From Pseudomonadota bacterium (GTDB lineage: Bacteria; Pseudomonadota; Gammaproteobacteria; Xanthomonadales; Xanthomonadaceae), in NCBI GenBank assembly GCA_023425225.1, contig JAFADB010000361.1, positions 1 through 9,447 of the forward strand: a DNA stretch of 9,447 nt, read 5' to 3'. The first letter of the stretch is position 1. Each line of letters begins with the position of its first letter. Below, piece after piece: positions 5,853-9,447 of the stretch. Under the pieces are notes generated by a model. It saw nothing but the letters and a program-made list of their open reading frames with translations. It was not told where the DNA came from and searched no databases. The position numbers and the translations under genes are program-made.

Positions 5853-6356
5853 ATGAGCAAGAAACCCGGCAAGGATAAAGCAAACGGCGCGACGGCCAAC
5901 AAGACCATCGCGCTCAACAAGCGTGCGCGCCACGAATACCACATCGAGGACCGCTTCGAGGCGGGCCTCGCGCTGCAGGGCTGGGAGGTCAAGGCGATCC
6001 GTGCCGGCCGTGCCAACATCGTCGACGGCTACGCCTACGTGCGCAACGGCGAGCTGTTCCTGATCGGCGCGCAGATCACTCCGCTGATCCAGGCCTCCAC
6101 CCACGTCGTGGCCGAGGACCGCCGCACCCGCAAGCTGCTGCTGCATCGCCGGGAGATCGACAAGCTGATCGGCCATGTCGAGCGCGAGGGCTACACCATC
6201 GTGCCCACCGCGATGTACTGGAGCAAGAACCGGGTCAAGCTCGAAATCGCCCTCGCCAAGGGCAAGCAGGAGCACGACAAGCGCGATGCCACCAAGGAGC
6301 GCGACTGGCAACGCGACAAGCAGCGGATCATGCGTCGCCACAACCGCGACGCCTGA
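5853..6356 (+). CDS. smpB: SsrA-binding protein SmpB
   Basis: SmpB binds tmRNA and delivers it to ribosomes stalled on non-stop messages, acting in trans-translation. The 167-residue product has a basic N-terminal extension (1-22), the oligonucleotide-binding beta barrel with NKRARHEYHIEDRFEAGL and GWEVKAIRAGRANIVDGYA (about 22-62), then LFLIGAQITPL, and the C-terminal tail KRDATKERDWQRDKQRIM that becomes helical in the decoding centre. GGAG at 5838-5841 is 11 bases before the ATG, a long spacing, but the start MSKKPGKDK fits the family. The partner RNA ssrA lies 2.7 kb downstream on the same strand. The intervening gene is on the opposite strand, so smpB and ssrA are transcribed separately. 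Confidence 0.98.
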   Translation: MSKKPGKDKANGATANKTIALNKRARHEYHIEDRFEAGLALQGWEVKAIRAGRANIVDGYAYVRNGELFLIGAQITPLIQASTHVVAEDRRTRKLLLHRREIDKLIGHVEREGYTIVPTAMYWSKNRVKLEIALAKGKQEHDKRDATKERDWQRDKQRIMRRHNRDA

Positions 6357-6362
6357 GGGCCC

Positions 6363-6448
6363 GTAGAGCCGAACTCGTGCCTGCATCCCTTTACGGGACT
6401 CGGCTGGAACGTTCCCGGTGGAGCCCCGCCAGGCGAGCCCGACCCTAC
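6363..6448. repeat. Pair of GTAG-headed, inward-facing repeat-like elements between smpB and the fusion gene
   Basis: GTAG at 6363-6366 heads a fold in which AGCCGA (6367-6372) pairs with TCGGCT (6400-6405), with an inner TCCC/GGGA stem (6386-6389 with 6395-6398); a perfect 10-bp palindrome GGAACGTTCC (6406-6415) follows. From the other side, GTAGGGTCGGGCTCGCC on the minus strand begins at 6448 and overlaps the stop of the fusion gene. The GTAG head plus GAGCCGA-type stem resembles the SMAG class of REP repeats of Stenotrophomonas. Assignment is tentative because the second element has no clean stem. The folds may also terminate smpB transcription, as no T tract terminator is seen in 6357-6444. 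Confidence 0.4.
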
Positions 6449-8889
6449 GTCGCCCCGAGCATGCGCATCAGGTTGGGCAGGCCGTTGCCCTGGAAATAGG
6501 CATCGCGCCGCAGGTCGATGCAGTGCTCCACCAGCAACTGCTTGACCCGGTCGGGGAAGCCGATGAACTCGCGCCGCACCGACAGGAAACCGGCGATCAG
6601 CCCGGACACGTGCGGCGCGGCCATGCTGGTGCCGCTCATCTCCACCATCCAGCTGGAGGGATCGTCCTGGCGGTAGCGGTAGTGCGCCGAGACGATCTTC
6701 TCGCCCGGCGCCACCACGTCGGGCTTCTGCCGCCCGTCGGCGGTGGGTCCGCGCGAGGAGAAGTAGGACACGCCATAGGTGTGCGGGTTGCTCTTGTGCA
6801 CCGAGCCGACGGCGATGGCCTCCTCCAGGTTGGCCGGGTCGCCGATGCTCAGGTCCATGTTCATCGGATAGGCCTCGCCGTCGCCCTGCACGATCCACGC
6901 CTGGCCCTCGTTGCCGGCCGCCAGCACCACCACCACGCCCTGCCGCCACAGCCGGCGCAGCTCGTTGCACAGCGGGGTGAAGCCGCAGCCGTAGCTCTCC
7001 GGGTCGAACCAGCCGCCCAGGCTCAGGTTGATGCCGTGGATCGCCAGCCCGCCGGCGCGTTCGTTGATCTCGGCGACCTGCTGGATGCCCTTGATGATCC
7101 ACGAGTCGCGGCCGTTGCCCTCGTCGTCGAGCACCTTGAACCCGTACAGCTGCGCCTGCGGCGCCATGCCGGAGAACTCCATCGCCGCGCCGCCTGCACC
7201 GGGCAGCGGCGCGCTGCAGCGACCGGCGATGATGCCGGCCACGTGGGTGCCGTGGCCGTTGCCGTCCATGCGCTCGAAGCGCTCGCCGTCTGCACGCACC
7301 AGGCGCCGCGGCACGCCGCGCTCGGTGCAGTCCCATTGCGCGGCGACGATGTCGTGCCCCTCGCCGAGGAAATGCGGATGCGAGGCGGCGATGCCGGTAT
7401 CGAGCACCGCCCAGCCGATGCGCTGGCCCAGTGCGCCATACGAGGCCTGCGCGGCATCGACCTGGATCGCGCTGCGCGACTGGCTGATCAGCGCGCGCTT
7501 GCCGGCGTCACGCCACAACCGCCGCAGCCCCAGCCCGGCGTACTGGCCGCGCAGCGATTCGATCTCGTAGCGCGTCAGCCGTGCGGAGACGTAGCGCTGA
7601 AGGCTGTCCTCCAGCTCGATGGCCGCATCCAGCGCCGCGCCCTCCAAACCGGTGGAAGCGCTGGCAAGCGCGCGCACCCTGTCCACCAGCGCCTGCCGCG
7701 CGGTGGCCGCATCCGCGCCTTCGGCCAGCCGGTCCAGCTCGATCAGCACCTCGTGGCGGTGGTCGGCGTCGCGCGCCTCGAGCTGGTCGGACAGGTCCTT
7801 GAGCAGCACGGTGTTGGACACCGGCTGGTCGAAGCCCGCGCCCACGAAGTCGCGCACCTGCGCATGCACCTGGGGAACGGACAGGTAGCCGGAGGCGGAA
7901 TGCGGGTTGCGCCGCCAGTCCGGATTGATGCGGTCGCCGGCGACGTTGTGGAAGCGCCCCTTCGCGTCCTTGATGTCGTCGCCCAGGTCCTGGTCCAGCG
8001 CCACCGGATCGCGCCGCTCGGCGACGTTGAGCCAGCGCCCCACGCACGGCGGGAACGGCAGCTTGCGGGTGCCGGTCCACTGCTTGAACATGCTGCGCAC
8101 CGCCGGCAGTCCCAGTGGCGAACCCAGGGTGACGAACAGCGGCACGTCGAACTCGGCAGGATCCAGCCCGCGCAGCACGTCGTAGGCGATCATCGAGCCC
8201 TGGCTGTGGCCGACCACCACGAACGGCCCGCCGCCGGCGCGCAGCCGCTGCAACAGGCTCTCGCGCATGATCTCGGCGCGCGCCGGCACGTGGAAGAAGT
8301 CGTGCACGTCCTGCAGCAGGGCCGCCGAGATCAGTTTCAGCAGCATGCGGTTCAACACGTCCAGCGGCCCCTTGGCCTGCAGCCGGCCGGGGCCCGGCGC
8401 GGCCTGTTCCAGCTCCTCCAGCAGGCGCTGCAGCTGCAGCCGTTCCTCAGGCGTGGACGCCAGGCTGTCGGCCAGGGCGTGGAGGTCATCCATCGTCGGC
8501 GGCACACCCAGTGCGCTCAGGATGCGCTGCTCGGCCTGGTTCAGTGCCGGCCCCTGGTCCGGGTCCACGCAGCTGCCCGGTTCGGGCGAGGGATAGCGCT
8601 CGCGGTTCACCCAGTACGCCATCCGCGTGCGCTCGCCCATCGACCGCCCGAACAGCGCGCGGTCCCACTGGCAGCGCAGAACTTCCGGCGGCGGCTTGTT
8701 GCCGATGCCGTGGACGTAGATCACTGTCGCCGCCCTGCCCTGCGCCGGGGTCTCCAACTGCGCCGCCTTGGGCGATGCCGGACCGGCGCGCCCGGCCTTC
8801 CCGGACGGCCGGGAACCGGCCACGGATGCCGTTGCGGCCTTCCTGGCGCCTTGACGCGCCGTATCGCCACCACGCCTGCTGGTTGCCAT
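6445..8889 (-). CDS. Alpha/beta-hydrolase fused to subtilisin-like (S8) serine protease
   Basis: An 814-residue two-enzyme protein. Residues 1-50 are basic and low in complexity (Arg, Ala, Gly, Ser, Lys, Pro), with no hydrophobic signal segment, so a cytosolic location is likely. The alpha/beta-hydrolase part (about 52-345) has VIYVHGIGNKPP (His60-Gly63, oxyanion type), the nucleophile elbow VVVGHSQGSM (Ser229), and candidate acid Asp294 (ERRDPVA) and His330 (NPHSASGYL). A helical, charged linker (about 350-480) leads into a complete S8 domain: Asp497 in AVLDTGI, His546 in GNGHGTHVAG, oxyanion Asn660 in LAAGNEG, and Ser755 in SGTSMAAPHVSG. It ends 59 residues after Ser755 with no secretion or cell-wall module. 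The start at 8889 is chosen for GGAGGG seven bases upstream; the frame extends to 8940. It sits alone between smpB and ssrA, opposite to both. Substrates and role are unknown. Confidence 0.9.
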   Translation of the reverse strand: MATSRRGGDTARQGARKAATASVAGSRPSGKAGRAGPASPKAAQLETPAQGRAATVIYVHGIGNKPPPEVLRCQWDRALFGRSMGERTRMAYWVNRERYPSPEPGSCVDPDQGPALNQAEQRILSALGVPPTMDDLHALADSLASTPEERLQLQRLLEELEQAAPGPGRLQAKGPLDVLNRMLLKLISAALLQDVHDFFHVPARAEIMRESLLQRLRAGGGPFVVVGHSQGSMIAYDVLRGLDPAEFDVPLFVTLGSPLGLPAVRSMFKQWTGTRKLPFPPCVGRWLNVAERRDPVALDQDLGDDIKDAKGRFHNVAGDRINPDWRRNPHSASGYLSVPQVHAQVRDFVGAGFDQPVSNTVLLKDLSDQLEARDADHRHEVLIELDRLAEGADAATARQALVDRVRALASASTGLEGAALDAAIELEDSLQRYVSARLTRYEIESLRGQYAGLGLRRLWRDAGKRALISQSRSAIQVDAAQASYGALGQRIGWAVLDTGIAASHPHFLGEGHDIVAAQWDCTERGVPRRLVRADGERFERMDGNGHGTHVAGIIAGRCSAPLPGAGGAAMEFSGMAPQAQLYGFKVLDDEGNGRDSWIIKGIQQVAEINERAGGLAIHGINLSLGGWFDPESYGCGFTPLCNELRRLWRQGVVVVLAAGNEGQAWIVQGDGEAYPMNMDLSIGDPANLEEAIAVGSVHKSNPHTYGVSYFSSRGPTADGRQKPDVVAPGEKIVSAHYRYRQDDPSSWMVEMSGTSMAAPHVSGLIAGFLSVRREFIGFPDRVKQLLVEHCIDLRRDAYFQGNGLPNLMRMLGAT

Positions 8890-9035
8890 CGCCTGCCCTC
8901 CCATCCTCCGACAACGCATCGCGACCATCGCCGCGGCCATCGCGGCATGAAGCCAGGCTAAGCCAGGCCGGTCTCAGCGCTTGTGACCTGTGCACCGGCC
9001 CCCTACACTGCGTCGGTCAGCGTAAAGCTTTCCCC
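8890..9035. other. Divergent intergenic region of the fusion gene and ssrA
   Basis: The left part (8890-8945) carries the strong Shine-Dalgarno of the fusion gene and a low-complexity run in which GCGATG recurs three times on the minus strand (8911-8945). The run keeps the reading frame open to 8940 but does not look like conserved coding. The right part holds the ssrA promoter and leader. I see no clear promoter for the fusion gene on the minus strand and no additional gene. Confidence 0.5.
8981..9009 (+). promoter_or_regulatory. ssrA: Sigma70-type promoter of ssrA
   Basis: TTGTGA (8981-8986) and TACACT (9004-9009) are separated by exactly 17 bp; each matches four of six consensus bases. 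Transcription would begin near 9016, giving a precursor with a leader of about 20 nt ahead of the mature tmRNA 5' end at 9036, to be removed by RNase P. Confidence 0.6.
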
Positions 9036-9387
9036 GGGGCTGCACTGGTTTCGACGGGGGTTGTGAAGTCGCTTGGCGCATGCCGAGGGGGCAGCTTTCC
9101 TCGTAAATCCAGCCGCAAACTCATAGTTGCCAACGACGACAACTACGCACTGGCCGCTTAAGGCCTAGCCCCGAAATCGCTTGTGTCCGTGCTCGCGACG
9201 TAGGGTCATTATCACGGAATCGCCGGTGGTGGCTGCCTGTCAGCCATAGGCTAAATCAAGCAGGCTGGCTCCTGGATGCGCTTCGCACATCGTGCTGTCC
9301 AGGGGTGAGATCCAACGATGAGCTAAGCATGTAGTGCCGGGGATGGAGTGCCTTCGGACGCGGGTTCGATTCCCGCCAGCTCCACCA
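9036..9387 (+). ncRNA. ssrA: Transfer-messenger RNA (tmRNA, SsrA), single-piece form
   Basis: This RNA rescues stalled ribosomes with SmpB and tags the nascent peptide for proteolysis. The 5' end GGGGCTG pairs with CAGCTCC at 9378-9384 less the discriminator A, to form the alanine-type acceptor stem, and CCA is encoded (9385-9387). The tRNA-like D region reads CACTGGTTTCGACGGGGG, and the T arm is GCGGG TTCGATT CCCGC (9360-9376). The messenger part has the upstream CATAGTT element before the resume codon and a tag reading frame at 9129-9161, followed by the pseudoknot-rich region. The total of 352 nt is normal for a gammaproteobacterial one-piece tmRNA, with no sign of the two-piece permuted form. 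It is transcribed from its own promoter, with a strong terminator directly downstream. Confidence 0.97.
9129..9161 (+). other. tmRNA proteolysis-tag reading frame
   Basis: Resume codon GCC at 9129-9131 is followed by AAC GAC GAC AAC TAC GCA CTG GCC GCT and TAA, giving the tag ANDDNYALAA. It ends in the LAA signal recognised by ClpXP and ClpAP. Together with the alanine brought by charged tmRNA, the added tail would be AANDDNYALAA, one residue different from the E. coli tag (Asp for Glu). Confidence 0.95.
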
Positions 9388-9405
9388 TAAACGACCCGGG
9401 AGGGT

Positions 9406-9447
9406 CACGAAAAAGGCCGGAACCGCAGGGTTCCGGCCTTTTTCGTG
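9406..9447. terminator. Strong symmetric intrinsic terminator after ssrA
   Basis: Two perfect 19-base arms (9406-9424 and 9429-9447) flank a GCAG loop. The core stem is GGCCGGAACC with GGTTCCGGCC, with five A before and five T after it, so it works as an intrinsic terminator on either strand. It begins 19 bases after the tmRNA CCA end. A smaller GACCC/GGGTC hairpin (9393-9406) adjoins it. The window ends exactly with the right arm. Confidence 0.92.

Noticed and set aside
5793..6386. Upstream extension of the ratA reading frame across smpB
   Set aside because: The RatA family start is at 5792. The extension runs antisense through the whole of smpB and has no similarity to anything I recognise.
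8790..8889. Tat or Sec signal peptide at the N-terminus of the fusion protein
   Set aside because: RR occurs near the start, but no hydrophobic stretch follows; the next 50 residues are basic and small, so export is not supported.
6418..8961. 847-codon open frame on the plus strand opposite the fusion gene
   Set aside because: It mirrors the fusion gene, has the His/Arg/Gln/Val-rich composition of antisense frames in high-GC DNA, contains no recognisable motif, and the opposite strand has clear catalytic motifs throughout.
1..9447. CRISPR array, insertion sequence, or toxin-antitoxin/defence island
   Set aside because: No regularly spaced direct repeats, transposase or integrase motifs, or restriction/defence genes were seen. 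RatA-RnfH is named after a proposed toxin pair but is a conserved housekeeping locus.

Overview
The window is high-GC chromosomal DNA with dense, intact, essentially housekeeping gene content. Protein similarity as I recall it (Fur opening METHDLRKVGLKVT, HrcA, RatA, RecN) and the gene order point to a gammaproteobacterium of the Xanthomonadaceae/Lysobacteraceae (Xanthomonas, Stenotrophomonas, Lysobacter, Pseudoxanthomonas group). The genus cannot be fixed from the sequence alone.

Layout. From 1 to 2297, all on the minus strand, lies the heat-shock operon hrcA-grpE-dnaK (dnaK runs off the left edge). I see two sigma32-like promoters inside it, one in front of grpE and one in front of dnaK, with nearly identical -10 regions. 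No CIRCE operator is visible. Divergent from hrcA is recN (2407-4086, +), which converges on fur (4182-4592, -) across a hairpin terminator. fur is divergent from bamE/omlA (4697-5092, +). bamE converges, with a 3-bp gap, on the compact pair ratA-rnfH (5361-5792 and 5096-5356, -). ratA is divergent from smpB (5853-6356, +). Then comes an 814-residue minus-strand gene (6445-8889), and finally ssrA, the tmRNA gene (9036-9387, +), with a strong symmetric terminator at the right edge.

Function. Most of the window concerns protein and envelope quality control: DnaK/GrpE chaperones and the HrcA repressor, the BAM subunit BamE, and SmpB plus tmRNA for ribosome rescue. RecN (double-strand break repair) and Fur (iron control) are embedded. 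The set recN, bamE, rnfH, ratA, smpB, ssrA follows the classical gammaproteobacterial neighbourhood also found in E. coli. The clear departures are fur between recN and bamE, and the large gene between smpB and ssrA.

The most unusual item is that large gene. It encodes an apparently cytosolic protein that joins an alpha/beta-hydrolase (HGIG oxyanion-type motif, GHSQGS nucleophile elbow, candidate Ser229-Asp294-His330 triad) to a complete subtilisin-like S8 protease (Asp497, His546, Asn660, Ser755), separated by a helical linker of about 130 residues and preceded by a basic low-complexity tail. Both catalytic sites look intact. I cannot assign it a biological role.
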